DNA of 64,000 nt from Mycobacterium sp. SM1 (GCF_018361265.1 NZ_JAFLNH010000002.1:434001-498000); one strand, 5' to 3'. Counted from the first letter of the stretch, positions 18,041-28,015 are shown. Numbers and translations are program-made. Notes: generated from the sequence alone by a model not told the origin.

Positions 18041-19798
18041 GTGAGCGACCCGATCCGCGCGCCGGGTAACGCGCAGGCCTGGCCGGCGTCTTTTTTAGGG
18101 CCTTCGCAGCGGGCCACGGCCTGGGAGCGACTGGGCAACGAGCAGTTCGATGTCGTGGTCATCGGCGGCGGCGTGGTGGGCTCGGGATGCGCGCTGGACG
18201 CGGCGACCCGCGGGCTGAAGGTGGCGCTGGTCGAGGCGCGCGACCTCGCCTCCGGCACCTCGAGCCGGTCGTCGAAGATGTTCCACGGCGGGCTACGCTA
18301 CCTCGAGCAGCTCGAGTTCGGTTTGGTGCGTGAGGCGCTCTACGAGCGCGAGCTGTCGTTGACCACATTGGCGCCGCACCTGGTGAAGCCGCTGCCGTTT
18401 CTGTACCCGCTGACCCGGCGGTTCTGGGAACGTCCATACGTGGCCTTCGGCATGCTCCTCTACGATCGGCTCGGAGGTGCGAAATCGGTTCCGCCGCAAA
18501 AGCATTTGACGCGAGCCGGCGCGCTGCGGCTGTGCCCTGGCTTGAAGCGCAACTCGCTGATCGGCGGTATCCGCTATTACGACACCGTTGTCGACGACGC
18601 GCGGCACACCATGACGGTCGCGCGGACCGCCGCGCATTACGGCGCGGTGGTGCGGTCTTCCACCCAGGTGATCGCGTTGCTGCGCGAAGCCGACCGCGTG
18701 ATCGGTGTGCGAGTGCGCGACTCCGAGGACGGCGCGGTTACCGAGGTCCACGGGCACGTGGTGGTCAATGCGACCGGTGTGTGGACCGACGAGATCCAGG
18801 CGTTGTCCAAGCAGCGTGGGCGCTTTCAGATACGGGCCTCCAAAGGTGTGCATATCGTCGTTCCACGGGACCGGATCGTCAGCGACGTCGCTATCATCCT
18901 GCGCACCGAGAAGTCGGTGATGTTCGTCATCCCCTGGGGAAGCCACTGGATCATCGGCACGACCGACACCGATTGGGGCCTTGACCTGGCGCACCCCGCG
19001 GCGACCAAGGCGGACATCGACTACATCCTCGGCACCGTCAACACCGTGCTGGCCATTCCGTTGACCCACGCCGATATCGACGGCGTTTACGCCGGGCTGC
19101 GGCCGCTGCTGGCGGGGGAAAGCGACGAGACGTCCAAGCTGTCCCGGGAGCACGCGGTGGCGGTGCCCACCCCCGGCCTGGTGTCCATCGCGGGGGGCAA
19201 GTACACCACTTATCGGGTGATGGCCGCCGACGCCATCGACACCGCGGCGCAGTACATTCCGGCGCGGGTGGCACCGTCGATCACCGAGAAGGTGCGGTTG
19301 CTGGGCGCCGATGGCTACTTTGCGCTGGTCAACCAGGCCGAGCGGGTCGGCGACCTGGCGGGCCTGCACCCCTACCGGGTGCGCCATCTGCTCGACCGTT
19401 ACGGGTCGCTGATCAGCGACGTGCTCGCTCTGGCGGCCGACCGCCGCGACCTGCTGGACCCGATCGCGGCGGCGCCGGTCTACCTGAGGGTGGAAGCCGC
19501 TTACGCCGCCACCGCCGAGGGTGCGCTGCATCTGGAGGACATCCTGACCCGGCGGATGCGGATCTCCATCGAATACCCGCACCGGGGTGTCGACTGCGCC
19601 CGCGAGGTGGCCGAGGTGGTCGCGCCGATACTGGGGTGGACCGATCGGCAGATCGACCGTGAGGTCGACATGTACGCCGCGCGCGTGGAAGCCGAGATTC
19701 TGTCGCAGACCCAGCCCGATGACGCCTCGGCGGACGCGTTGCGCGCCAGTGCGCCGGAGGCGCGCGCCGAAATCCTCGAACCGGTGCCGCTCAGTTGA
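18041..19798 (+). CDS. glpD2: FAD-dependent glycerol-3-phosphate dehydrogenase
   Basis: A 585-aa enzyme oxidising glycerol-3-phosphate to dihydroxyacetone phosphate and passing electrons to the quinone pool at the membrane. FAD motif FDVVVIGGGVVGSG, the SSRSSKMFHGGLRYLEQ substrate region, WGSHWIIGTTDTDW and GGKYTTYRVMA are present. GTG 18041 has an ideal SD (GGGAGG, 7-nt spacer) and gives the same length as M. tuberculosis GlpD2; an upstream in-frame ATG at 18014 lacks this support. It probably forms an operon with lpdA upstream and the pseudouridine synthase downstream, whose start nearly overlaps its stop. phoY1, which follows in M. tuberculosis, is absent. Confidence 0.95.
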   Translation: MSDPIRAPGNAQAWPASFLGPSQRATAWERLGNEQFDVVVIGGGVVGSGCALDAATRGLKVALVEARDLASGTSSRSSKMFHGGLRYLEQLEFGLVREALYERELSLTTLAPHLVKPLPFLYPLTRRFWERPYVAFGMLLYDRLGGAKSVPPQKHLTRAGALRLCPGLKRNSLIGGIRYYDTVVDDARHTMTVARTAAHYGAVVRSSTQVIALLREADRVIGVRVRDSEDGAVTEVHGHVVVNATGVWTDEIQALSKQRGRFQIRASKGVHIVVPRDRIVSDVAIILRTEKSVMFVIPWGSHWIIGTTDTDWGLDLAHPAATKADIDYILGTVNTVLAIPLTHADIDGVYAGLRPLLAGESDETSKLSREHAVAVPTPGLVSIAGGKYTTYRVMAADAIDTAAQYIPARVAPSITEKVRLLGADGYFALVNQAERVGDLAGLHPYRVRHLLDRYGSLISDVLALAADRRDLLDPIAAAPVYLRVEAAYAATAEGALHLEDILTRRMRISIEYPHRGVDCAREVAEVVAPILGWTDRQIDREVDMYAARVEAEILSQTQPDDASADALRASAPEARAEILEPVPLS

Positions 19799-19806
19799 GT
19801 CCCGCG

Positions 19807-20535
19807 GTGACGAGGCCGGAACCGGCCGGTACCGGGGTGCGCCCCCACCGGGAGCTGCCGGCCGAAGTGCCGGTGCCGTTCGACATCCCGGTGATCTATC
19901 GCGACGACGACATCGTGGTGGTCGACAAGCCGCACTTTCTGGCAACCATGCCGCGGGGCTGCCACGTGGCGCAAAGCGCGGTGGTGCGGTTGCGGCACGA
20001 ACTGGGGTTGCCAGAGCTAAGCCCGGCCCATCGACTGGACCGGCTGACCGCCGGGGTGCTGTTGTTCACCGTCCGCCGCGAGCTACGCGGGGCCTACCAG
20101 ACGCTGTTCGCGCGCCGCCGGGTGCGCAAAACCTATCTGGCACGCGCGGCCGGCGATCCGGAGATCGATCTGCCGTGCCTGTTGCGCAGCCGGATCGTCA
20201 AACGGCGCGGCTGTTTACAGGCCGTCGAAGAGCCCGGTGAGCCCAACGCGGAAACCCTGGTGGAGCTGGCGTCGCCGGATGGCCTCTACCGGTTGACGCC
20301 GCGGACCGGACGCACCCACCAGTTGCGGGTGCACATGGCCTCACTGGGGTTGCCGATTCAGGGCGATCCGCTGTATCCCGACGTTATTGACGTTGCGCCC
20401 GACGACTTCACGACGCCTCTGCAATTACTGGCGCATACCCTGGAATTCGACGACCCGCTCACCGGCAAGCCGCGCCGGTTCGTCAGCCGCCGTGCGCTTC
20501 AGGCCCAGGCGCCTTCCCCGGGTCCCGCGGCGTGA
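19807..20535 (+). CDS. RluA-family pseudouridine synthase, Rv3300c-like
   Basis: About 242 residues from GTG 19807; a TTG at 19795 overlapping the glpD2 stop is the alternative start. The catalytic motif AHRLDRLTAGVLLF carries the invariant Asp, and GRTHQLRVHMASLGLPIQGD is the conserved RluA C-terminal signature. There is no S4 domain, which favours the RluA/TruC-type branch acting on tRNA or 23S rRNA. It completes the lpdA-glpD2 transcription unit and converges on a small unknown minus-strand gene 33 bp away. Confidence 0.85.
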   Translation: MTRPEPAGTGVRPHRELPAEVPVPFDIPVIYRDDDIVVVDKPHFLATMPRGCHVAQSAVVRLRHELGLPELSPAHRLDRLTAGVLLFTVRRELRGAYQTLFARRRVRKTYLARAAGDPEIDLPCLLRSRIVKRRGCLQAVEEPGEPNAETLVELASPDGLYRLTPRTGRTHQLRVHMASLGLPIQGDPLYPDVIDVAPDDFTTPLQLLAHTLEFDDPLTGKPRRFVSRRALQAQAPSPGPAA

Positions 20536-20568
20536 GCTTGTCTGGCGGCGACGGCCGGGTCGGTGCCG

Positions 20569-20853
20569 TTAGCAACGCTCGGCCCCCCGGGGCATGATGC
20601 GCAGCAGCTCTTTATCGCCCCTCGGCGCCGGCTCCCGTGCGGGGACCGTGGCGCCTCGGCAAGTCCCGTTGGGCATGCGAAGCGCATCGAACACGAGGGT
20701 GGTGTTGCACAGCGACGCCACCGCCCGGGTAGGCGCCGCACCCTGCGCGACGGCGCGCAGCGTGCCCCACGCGCGGGTCGTCAGGGAGCCCGCTTTGCGG
20801 GAGCCGATGGTCGCGAGAGCGCTGATGCCGAGACGGTTCTGCAGTGTTAGCAC
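20569..20853 (-). CDS. Small unknown protein, 94 aa
   Basis: A minus-strand ORF from GTG 20853 with a textbook SD (GGAGG, 8-nt spacer) ending in TAA at 20569. The protein is basic (pI likely high), begins MLTLQNRLGISALATIGSRK and has no signal peptide or transmembrane segment. I do not recognise a family. It lies downstream of nei on the same strand, where M. tuberculosis has lpqC and atsB on the opposite strand. The good SD is the main evidence. The 244 bp between it and nei (20854-21097) hold only a small hairpin, GCGGGAC-AG-GTCCCGC at 20950. Confidence 0.5.
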   Translation of the reverse strand: MLTLQNRLGISALATIGSRKAGSLTTRAWGTLRAVAQGAAPTRAVASLCNTTLVFDALRMPNGTCRGATVPAREPAPRGDKELLRIMPRGAERC

Positions 20854-21097
20854 GTTGGTGTCCTCCGTTATCCGGCGAGGTCGTTGAGTGGTCTTCGGCG
20901 ACGGCCGACGGGGAGGGCAACGCGGCGCCGCGGTCCGCGCTCGGGTGGCGCGGGACAGGTCCCGCATCAAAGCGCCGGATCGCTGTTCCGGCGTCTCGGC
21001 CTTCCAGGTTACCGGGGTGTGGATGACAGCCCGGTATCGGGGGCGCAACATCGCGTGAACAGCATCTGCACGCGCGGCGCACGCTGGCATCCAGTTG

Positions 21098-21853
21098 TCA
21101 ACGCTGACACGACGAGCAGTAGAACGTGACACGGTTGCCGCTGTTGTCCCGCTGGATCGGCGTGCCACAGCGACGGCACTCCTGCCCCGAGCGTCCATAG
21201 ACCCACAGTTGGCGACCCGCACGGGTATCGCCGGTGGTGCAGCGAGTCCAACGGAATCTGTTGGCCCACAGCATATCTCGCGCACGAGCTACGAGCCGTG
21301 CCGGGTCGGCGATGACGCCGACCGGTGTGCTCGGCAGATGTCCACTGACGAAACACAACTCATTGCTGTACACGTTGCCGATCCCGGCCATCACCCGTTG
21401 GTCCAGCAACGCCTCCCCGAGGGGCCGGCCCGGATCGGCGACGAGGTTGGCCGCGGCGACGTGGGGGTTCCAGTCCTCCCCAAGTAGATCCGGTCCCAGA
21501 TGCGCGACCACGTCGCCGTCGTGGTCGCGGTCGAGGATCTCCAGGACGGCCAGGTCGATGCCGAGGGCCCGGATATCGCCGGCTTCCAGGATGATCCGGG
21601 TGCGGTGATCGGGCCACCGGCCGCGGCCGCTCACCCGCCAGCTGCCGTCCATCTTCAGATGCGAGTGGATGCTGGCCGACCCGGCGCGGATGAACAGGTG
21701 CTTGCCCCGGCTGAGCACCTCGTCGATGACGTGGCCGCTGAGGTCGACGGTCGCGAACCGGGGCACCCGGATGTCGCAGCGCGTCAGGGTGCGACCCGCC
21801 AACGCCTGCCGCAGCGTGGCGGCGGTGTGCCAGACGGTGTCACCCTCGGGCAT
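21098..21853 (-). CDS. nei: Endonuclease VIII-type DNA glycosylase
   Basis: A 251-aa Fpg/Nei family glycosylase/AP lyase removing oxidised pyrimidines. It begins Met-Pro-Glu-Gly-Asp, providing the catalytic Pro2 and Glu3. [11 protein letters not shown] contains the conserved lysine, [17 protein letters not shown] is the helix-two-turn-helix, and the C-terminal zinc finger CRRCGTPIQ...CSSCQ is complete. It begins 3 bp after the lhr stop, so it is cotranscribed with the helicase in a DNA-repair operon. It corresponds to M. tuberculosis Nei1 (Rv3297). Confidence 0.95.
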   Translation of the reverse strand: MPEGDTVWHTAATLRQALAGRTLTRCDIRVPRFATVDLSGHVIDEVLSRGKHLFIRAGSASIHSHLKMDGSWRVSGRGRWPDHRTRIILEAGDIRALGIDLAVLEILDRDHDGDVVAHLGPDLLGEDWNPHVAAANLVADPGRPLGEALLDQRVMAGIGNVYSNELCFVSGHLPSTPVGVIADPARLVARARDMLWANRFRWTRCTTGDTRAGRQLWVYGRSGQECRRCGTPIQRDNSGNRVTFYCSSCQR

Positions 21854-21856
21854 CGC

Positions 21857-24800
21857 TTAGCGCAACCTCAATCCGCGGGGTGTGCTGGCGAAGCCGGCAT
21901 CGACCAGTGCCTCCTGACTCGGCGACTCCCGTAGCTGCAGCACCGACACGCCGTTGACGCGTTCGATCAGGATCGAGTCGGCTCGGCGTGCGCTAACCAG
22001 ATCCGCCAGCGCGGCGGCGGCCGCGTGGTTGGCCCCGGGATCGTCGGTGAAACTCAGCAGCGAGCGTCCGCCGCGCTCCAAAAACCACGCCAGCTCCCCG
22101 TCCACCAGCACCACCAGGGCCCCGGCCTTGCGGCCGGGGCGGGCTCCCGCATCGTCTGCGGCGGTGGGGGACGGCCAGGGCAGCGCCGCGCCATACGGGT
22201 TGGCCGGATCGGCCGCGGCCAGCGCCACGGCGTGGTGTTCGCGGCGCTCGGGGTCCGTGGCGAAGCCGGGGCCGTCGAGGTAGCTGCGCAGTCGGTCGAC
22301 CGTGGAGGCGGCCGCGAACTGGGCGCCGCCCAAGGATTCGATGAAGTAGCCGCGCTGGCAGCGCCCGGCGTCCTCGAATCCGGTCAGCACCTTGTAGAGC
22401 GTGGCGAAACCACCTGGCACTCCTTCGGCCGTGACCGTGCCCCGGGTCACGACGCCATAGCGGTTCAGCAGCAGCTCGGCGTGGTGGTGGGCCCGCAGCG
22501 TGGAGTCCGGTTCGGGCTCCGGCAGCGCGGACCACCGCCCGGCGACGGTCGGGTCGGCGGCGCGGGCCGTCGCGTGCGCGACGCTGTAGCGGCTCAACCG
22601 CGGTGAGCGGCGGGGCCGGTGCGCGGGTGTGGCGCGTCCGCGGGTGCCGGGGCCGCCGGACAGCATCGCCCGCACCGGCGCGAAGGTGTCGCCGGTGACC
22701 CAGCCGGCCCAGACCAGTTCCCACAACGCGGCTTTAAGCTGCTGCTCGGTGATTCCGGTCTGCGCGAGCTGGCGGAAGAAGAATGCGCCGCCGCCGGCGA
22801 GCGTGTCCAGGATCACCCGGTGGGCGTCGGTGAGCTCGATCTGGACGCCACCGGCCAGCGTCAGCGGCGCGGAGTCGGCGGCGTGGAAAGCGATCCAGCC
22901 GTCGTTGCCGGAGATCGACCCGGCGCCCGACCAGATCACCTCGCCGGAGGCCAGTAGCTCGTCGAGCATGGCCGGCGCATAGTCGCGCACCCGCGATGCC
23001 AGCACCAGCGGCTCGACCGCCGAGGCCGGCAGCGGGAAGCCGGCGAGCTGATCGATAACGGCAGCCAGCCCGTCGATCCCGGATGTCGACTCCGCGCCGA
23101 CCTGCTGCCAGGCCGGCAGGAAGCGGGCATAGGCGCTGGTGCTGACCGGCTCGATCTGGGCGCGCAGCGCCGCCAGTGAGCGGCGGCGCAGGATCCGCAG
23201 CACCTCGGCGTCGCACCATTGCTCGCCGGCCGCGTCCGCGCTGAACTCGCCGCGCACCAGACGGCCGTCGGCAGCCAGCCGTCCCAGCACGTCGGCGGTC
23301 ACCGACACCCCTAGGCCGAACCGGGCGGCCGCGTCGGCGGTGGTGAACGGCGCGTGCGTGCGGGCGTATCGCCCGAGCAGCTCGCCCAAGGGGTCGGCGA
23401 CCGCCTCGGTGAAGCTGGCCGGCACCCCGAGCGGCACGGCGACCCCCAGCCCGTCGCGCAGCCGGCCGATGTCCTCGGCGGCCACCCACCAGGTTCGTCC
23501 GGCGAATGACACGCTCAGCGCGCGTTTGGCGGCGCGCAAACCCGCCAGCCAGCCACCCACGTTGGCGCCGCCGGCGCGCGCGGACACCTCCTGCTCGGTC
23601 AGCGGGCCCAGCAGGCGCAACAAATCGGCAACCGCCTCGGCATCCCGGGCCGCCCGTTCCGGCGACAGCTGCTGCAACTGGCGTCCGGTGGCGGCCACCA
23701 CGTCCGCGTCGAGCAGTTCCCGCAGCTCGACACGGCCCAGCAGCTCGGCCAGTAGCGTGGCGTCCAGCGACAGCGCCGCCGCGCGGCGCTCGGCGAGCGG
23801 GCTGTCGCCCTCGTAGATGAACGCCCCGACGTAGCCGAACAGCAGCGCCGCCGCAAACGGCGAGGGCGTGGCGGTCTCGGCTTCGGCGACGCGCACCCGG
23901 CGCTGTGCGATGTCGGCCATGAGCCTGGTCAGGGCCGGCACGTCGTAGACGTCTTGCAGGCATTCGCGCACCGTTTCCAGCACGATCGGGAACTCGGGGT
24001 ATTTGCGGGCCACGTCGAGCAGTTGGGCGGCGCGTTGCCGCTGGTGCCACAGCGGCGAGCGGCGCCCCGGGTGGCGCCGCGGCAGCAGCAGCGCGCGGGC
24101 CGCGCATTCCCGAAACCGCGCCGCGAACAGCGCCGAACCGCCCACCTCGGCGGTGACGATCGGGTCGATTTCGTCGGCGTCGAACACGAACAACTCCGCG
24201 CCGGGCGGCGCGCCACCGCCGTCCGGCCCGCAATCGGGGAACGTGTCGGGCAGCCGCACCACGATGCCGTCGTCGGCGGCCGTCGGTTTCTCGTCGATGC
24301 CGTAGCGTTCCCGCAGCCGTCTAGCGACCGCCAGCGCCAACGGGCCGTGCACCCGCAGCCCGTACGGCGAGTGCAGGATTACCCGCCAATCCCCAAGCTC
24401 GTCACGGAACCGCTCCACCAGCAGCGTGGTGTCGGTGGGGATGACTGTGGTGGCGCTGCGCTGATCCTGCAGCAGCCGCCACAGGTTATCGGTGGCGTAG
24501 GCATCGAAACCCAATTCAGCGCAACGGGCATCGAATATCTTGCGATCGAGGTGGGCCAGTTCGCCGGTGAGTGCGCCGATAGCGCGGCCCAGCTCCGCCG
24601 GGCGCCCGGCGTCGTCGCCGCGCCAGAACGGCAACCGGGCGGGCTGGCCCGGCGCGGGGATGACCAGCACCCGGTCGTGGGTGATCTCGGTGATCCGCCA
24701 GCTGGTCGCGCCGAGCGATATGACATCACCCGGGCGTGACTCGTACACCATTTCCTCGTCGAGTTCCCCTACCCGCGAGGGCTTTTCGGTGGCCAGCCAG

Positions 24801-26407
24801 ACGGTGAACAGCCCACGGTCAGGGATCGCGCCCCCGGAGGTGACGGCCAGCCGCTGCGCACCGGGCCGCGCGGTCAGGGTACCGGTGTCGCGGTTGTAGA
24901 TCAGCCGTGGCCGCAACTCGGCGAACTCGGTGGACGGGTACTTGCCGCTGAGCAGATCCAGCGTCGCCTCGAAGGCGCTGCGCGGCAGCGTGGCGAACGG
25001 CGCGCTGCGACGCACGGTGTCGAACCAGCGCTCGGCGTTCAGCGGCTCCAGCGCGGCCGCTGCCACGGTGTGCTGCGCCAGGATGTCCAGCGGGTTGGTG
25101 GGCACCCGCATCGTCTCGATCTGCCCGGTGAGCATGCGCTGGGCTGCCACCGCGCAGCCGATCAGGTCGGTGCGGTGCTTGGGAAGCAGCACACCCCGCG
25201 AGATTTCGCCGACCTGATGGCCGCCCCGGCCGATCCGCTGCAGGCCGCTGGCCACCGACGGCGGCGCCGCCACCTGGATCACCAGGTCTACCGCGCCCAT
25301 GTCGATGCCGAGCTCCAGGCTCGAGGTCGCCACCACGGCTTTGAGCCGGCCCCGTTTGAGATCCTCTTCGACCGCGGCGCGTTGCTCCTTGCTGACCGAA
25401 CCGTGATGCGCGCGCGCGAGCACCGGTGGGGCGCCATAGGTTTGGCCGCTGCCCAAAAGCTGCGCCGGCGCGCCCCCGGCGACCTGCGGGTTGCCGGGGG
25501 CGGGCAACTCGACACCGCAGCGTAGGGCATGGATCTCGTTGAGCCGGGCGGTAAGTCGTTCAGCGAGTCGCCGCGAGTTGGTGAACACGATCGTGGAGTT
25601 GTGCGATTCGATCAACTCAGCCAGGCGAGCCTCGACGTCGGGCCAGAGGGTGTGGTTTGCCAGGTTTGCCATATCGGGCACCGGCACCTGCACGGTTAGC
25701 TCGACGGTCTTCGGCGAGGGGGGCGCGACGACGGTCGTCGGGGATTGCCCGGACAAAAACCGCGCCACTTCCTCGGGCGGGCGTACGGTCGCCGATAACC
25801 CGATTCGTTGCGCCGGGCGTTGCAAGAGATCGTCGAGGCGCTCTAGCGACAGCGCCAGGTGCGCGCCACGCTTGGTGCCCGCGATCGCGTGCACCTCGTC
25901 GACGATCACGGTCTGCACCCCGGCCAGGGTGTGGCGCGCGGCGGAGGTCAGCATCAAAAACAGTGACTCGGGGGTGGTGATCAGCACGTCGGGCGGCTGG
26001 GCGATGAGCCGGCGGCGCTGCGCGGGCGGGGTGTCACCCGAGCGCACGCCCACGCCGACCCGCGGGACGGGCCGGTGGCGGCGCTGGGCGATTCGGGTTA
26101 TCCCGGTCAGCGGCGCGCGCAGATTGCGTTCGACGTCGACCGCCAATGCCTTGAGCGGTGACACATACAGCACCCGGGTACCCGCTTGGCGAGCCGGTGC
26201 GCTCGCGAGGCTGTCCAGGGCCCACAGGAACGCCGCCAGTGTCTTACCGGAGCCGGTCGGCGCGATGACCAGCGTGTTGTGGCCCTCGGCAATCGCCGAC
26301 CAGGCACCGGCCTGAGCCGCGGTGGGCGCGGTGAACGTGCTGGCGAACCATTCCCGCGTCGGCCCGGAAAACCGGGCCAGCGGGTCTGCCGACGCGGAAG
26401 CGCTCAC
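21857..26407 (-). CDS. lhr: Lhr-type superfamily II DNA helicase
   Basis: A 1516-aa ATP-dependent 3'-5' helicase. The RecA-like core shows Walker A APTGSGKTLAAF (residues 49-60), the DEVH box VDEVHAIAGTKRG, ARAHHGSVSKEQRAAVE and the motif VI RIGRGGH. The long C-terminal part contains the winged-helix and beta-barrel domains typical of Lhr, plus the extended ~650-residue Lhr-CTD seen in mycobacteria. Lhr loads on single-stranded DNA and prefers RNA:DNA hybrids. It sits between a TetR regulator and nei, with very short gaps on both sides. Confidence 0.95.
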   Translation of the reverse strand: MSASASADPLARFSGPTREWFASTFTAPTAAQAGAWSAIAEGHNTLVIAPTGSGKTLAAFLWALDSLASAPARQAGTRVLYVSPLKALAVDVERNLRAPLTGITRIAQRRHRPVPRVGVGVRSGDTPPAQRRRLIAQPPDVLITTPESLFLMLTSAARHTLAGVQTVIVDEVHAIAGTKRGAHLALSLERLDDLLQRPAQRIGLSATVRPPEEVARFLSGQSPTTVVAPPSPKTVELTVQVPVPDMANLANHTLWPDVEARLAELIESHNSTIVFTNSRRLAERLTARLNEIHALRCGVELPAPGNPQVAGGAPAQLLGSGQTYGAPPVLARAHHGSVSKEQRAAVEEDLKRGRLKAVVATSSLELGIDMGAVDLVIQVAAPPSVASGLQRIGRGGHQVGEISRGVLLPKHRTDLIGCAVAAQRMLTGQIETMRVPTNPLDILAQHTVAAAALEPLNAERWFDTVRRSAPFATLPRSAFEATLDLLSGKYPSTEFAELRPRLIYNRDTGTLTARPGAQRLAVTSGGAIPDRGLFTVWLATEKPSRVGELDEEMVYESRPGDVISLGATSWRITEITHDRVLVIPAPGQPARLPFWRGDDAGRPAELGRAIGALTGELAHLDRKIFDARCAELGFDAYATDNLWRLLQDQRSATTVIPTDTTLLVERFRDELGDWRVILHSPYGLRVHGPLALAVARRLRERYGIDEKPTAADDGIVVRLPDTFPDCGPDGGGAPPGAELFVFDADEIDPIVTAEVGGSALFAARFRECAARALLLPRRHPGRRSPLWHQRQRAAQLLDVARKYPEFPIVLETVRECLQDVYDVPALTRLMADIAQRRVRVAEAETATPSPFAAALLFGYVGAFIYEGDSPLAERRAAALSLDATLLAELLGRVELRELLDADVVAATGRQLQQLSPERAARDAEAVADLLRLLGPLTEQEVSARAGGANVGGWLAGLRAAKRALSVSFAGRTWWVAAEDIGRLRDGLGVAVPLGVPASFTEAVADPLGELLGRYARTHAPFTTADAAARFGLGVSVTADVLGRLAADGRLVRGEFSADAAGEQWCDAEVLRILRRRSLAALRAQIEPVSTSAYARFLPAWQQVGAESTSGIDGLAAVIDQLAGFPLPASAVEPLVLASRVRDYAPAMLDELLASGEVIWSGAGSISGNDGWIAFHAADSAPLTLAGGVQIELTDAHRVILDTLAGGGAFFFRQLAQTGITEQQLKAALWELVWAGWVTGDTFAPVRAMLSGGPGTRGRATPAHRPRRSPRLSRYSVAHATARAADPTVAGRWSALPEPEPDSTLRAHHHAELLLNRYGVVTRGTVTAEGVPGGFATLYKVLTGFEDAGRCQRGYFIESLGGAQFAAASTVDRLRSYLDGPGFATDPERREHHAVALAAADPANPYGAALPWPSPTAADDAGARPGRKAGALVVLVDGELAWFLERGGRSLLSFTDDPGANHAAAAALADLVSARRADSILIERVNGVSVLQLRESPSQEALVDAGFASTPRGLRLR

Positions 26408-26422
26408 CCGACCCTCGTGTGG

Positions 26423-27079
26423 TCAGCACCGTTCGAGTGCCAGCGCGGCGGCCAACTCGGCCGGAATCCCGGGCACCCGGGAAACCGCGTCCAGCAGGGC
26501 GTGCGCGCAGGCGTCGGAAAGCTGGCCGGCATCGGTCGAAAGATCCATGATCCGCTGCCGGCACAACTCGAAGGTGAACGCCAGCCAACCGTGCACCACC
26601 ATCCGCAGGATGCGCTCCACTTTCGGATCAAAGTCCGCGTCGGAACCGGCGATCGCGGTGATACGACTCATCACGTGCTCTAACTGCCGGTTTTTGGCTT
26701 CATCGTCGATGCCGAGCAGCACGGGGTCCGAGCGGCCGATGCCCACATACGCGGCCCAAGCGGAGTGCGGATGCTCTTGCTGATACTGCATGTAGGCGAG
26801 CACGCCGGTCCGTACCTCATCAAACAGCGTCTGGCCCGGCAGCGGCAGGTGGCTGGTGGCCTCGATCAACCGGTCGGCCTCGTCTTTGACGACCGCGGCG
26901 AAAAAGGCCCGCTTGTCGGGGAAGTAGTGGTACATCAACGCCCGCGACACCCCGGCGCGCTCGGCAATCTCATCGATGCGAACCTCGTCGTAGGGGCGCT
27001 GGCCGAAGATCTCGGCGCCCAGCGCCAGCAACTCGGCGCGCCGGTCGTCCGGGGATAACCGCCGGCGCCTCGCTTGCAT
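26423..27079 (-). CDS. TetR-family regulator, Rv3295-like
   Basis: A 218-aa protein. Basic start MQARRRRLSPDDRRAELL, HTH at about residues 30-65 (ERAGVSRALMYHYFPDKRAFFAAV) and a TetR_C-type ligand domain. It begins the operon regulator-lhr-nei (15 bp to lhr), so it may autoregulate DNA-repair gene expression. No operator palindrome stands out upstream; 27080-27206 is relatively AT-rich near the start and holds no gene. Confidence 0.88.
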   Translation of the reverse strand: MQARRRRLSPDDRRAELLALGAEIFGQRPYDEVRIDEIAERAGVSRALMYHYFPDKRAFFAAVVKDEADRLIEATSHLPLPGQTLFDEVRTGVLAYMQYQQEHPHSAWAAYVGIGRSDPVLLGIDDEAKNRQLEHVMSRITAIAGSDADFDPKVERILRMVVHGWLAFTFELCRQRIMDLSTDAGQLSDACAHALLDAVSRVPGIPAELAAALALERC

Positions 27080-27206
27080 GACACCGATGTTAACGTGCCG
27101 GTGCTATCTCACCGCACATTAGTGACAATTTGACAATTTCTCGTCGGGCGCTCATCGGCAAATCGATGAAGCGCCTTATCAGCGGGCCGACACCCCCGCC
27201 CGCCCC

Positions 27207-27242
27207 GCATCGCCCCGAGCCGGCGCCGGCCCGGGGCGATGC
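27207..27242. terminator. Strong hairpin downstream of the cutinase gene
   Basis: A 36-nt near-perfect inverted repeat. The arms GCATCGCCCCG and CGGGGCGATGC flank an inner GCCGGC/GCCGGC stem, with a single mismatch. It lies 24 bp past the cutinase stop on the minus strand. There is no U-tract, as is common for mycobacterial terminators. Confidence 0.6.
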
Positions 27243-27265
27243 GCCCGGCTGATCCAGCCGGCACC

Positions 27266-28015
27266 TCAGCTGCCGAACCCTCCCGGCGGAGACGAAGCGC
27301 TGCCGCCCCCGGTGCCGGGAGCGGTTGCGCCCAAGCGGCTGGCGGCAAAAGCCGCCCCCTGGTCAACCAGTGCGCCGTCCTCCGCGTAGACCTGGTGGGC
27401 CGCGAAATTCATCCCATCGGAGCACACCGGATCCTCGGGAGCACACAACTTTATGGTCTTGGCCTGATATGCCGGGCCGATGACGACGGGCGGCTCGCCG
27501 AGGAAGTTCATGGCGCGGGCGTTGGGCATGCCGAACAGGACGACGGCGGCGACGTGGTCGGCCACCTCGGGCTGCAGCGGCCTGGGCACGGTCGCGGGGT
27601 CGATCCCGTCGGGCACCGCGGGCGAGGTGACGAAGCCCATGACGGCTGCGCCCTGGGAATACCCGCCGAGCACCATCTTGGTCTGGGGACAGGCCGATAC
27701 GGTGGAAACGACGTGAGCACCGGCGTCCTTAATCCCGTCTAGGCCGGTGTCCCACTGGTCGCTGGCCGGGTAGTTGACCGGATAGATTGCCATCGACTTT
27801 GCGCCCACGCGCTGGCGCAGCGAATCGACGAACGCCTGCCCGGTGGGGCCCAGCCCGGCCGGCTCACCGGTACCGCGGGCGAAGACGACGTCGATGTCCG
27901 GGCATGGCTGAGCGGACGCGGCGGGGGGCGCAAAACCTGAAAAGGCGAGCGCGGCCAGTCCCCCCGCTGCAAGCACCGCACAACCCGCGAAACGACGGAG
28001 GCGAGGTGTGGTCAT
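27266..28015 (-). CDS. Secreted cutinase-family serine esterase
   Basis: A ~249-aa exported alpha/beta hydrolase (ATG 28015; an ATG six codons upstream is possible). The signal peptide is followed by SAQPCPDIDVVFARGTGEP, the oxyanion region and first conserved Cys of cutinase-like proteins (Culp). The nucleophile elbow is GGYSQGAAVMG, the catalytic Asp lies in PEDPVCSDG and the catalytic His in FAAHQVYAEDG. The C-terminus is Gly/Ser/Pro-rich. Such proteins hydrolyse medium-chain esters or phospholipids outside the cell. It is not part of an obvious operon. Confidence 0.9.
   Translation of the reverse strand: MTTPRLRRFAGCAVLAAGGLAALAFSGFAPPAASAQPCPDIDVVFARGTGEPAGLGPTGQAFVDSLRQRVGAKSMAIYPVNYPASDQWDTGLDGIKDAGAHVVSTVSACPQTKMVLGGYSQGAAVMGFVTSPAVPDGIDPATVPRPLQPEVADHVAAVVLFGMPNARAMNFLGEPPVVIGPAYQAKTIKLCAPEDPVCSDGMNFAAHQVYAEDGALVDQGAAFAASRLGATAPGTGGGSASSPPGGFGS

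Noticed and set aside
18293..19945. 550-codon frame antisense to glpD2
   Set aside because: No protein motif; glpD2 is intact and highly conserved.
21993..24233. Very long open frames (243 and 499 codons) on the minus strand inside lhr, and similar plus-strand frames
   Set aside because: High-GC DNA gives long open shadow frames. Their composition is Arg/Gly/Ala-rich with no motifs, while the lhr frame shows complete helicase motifs.
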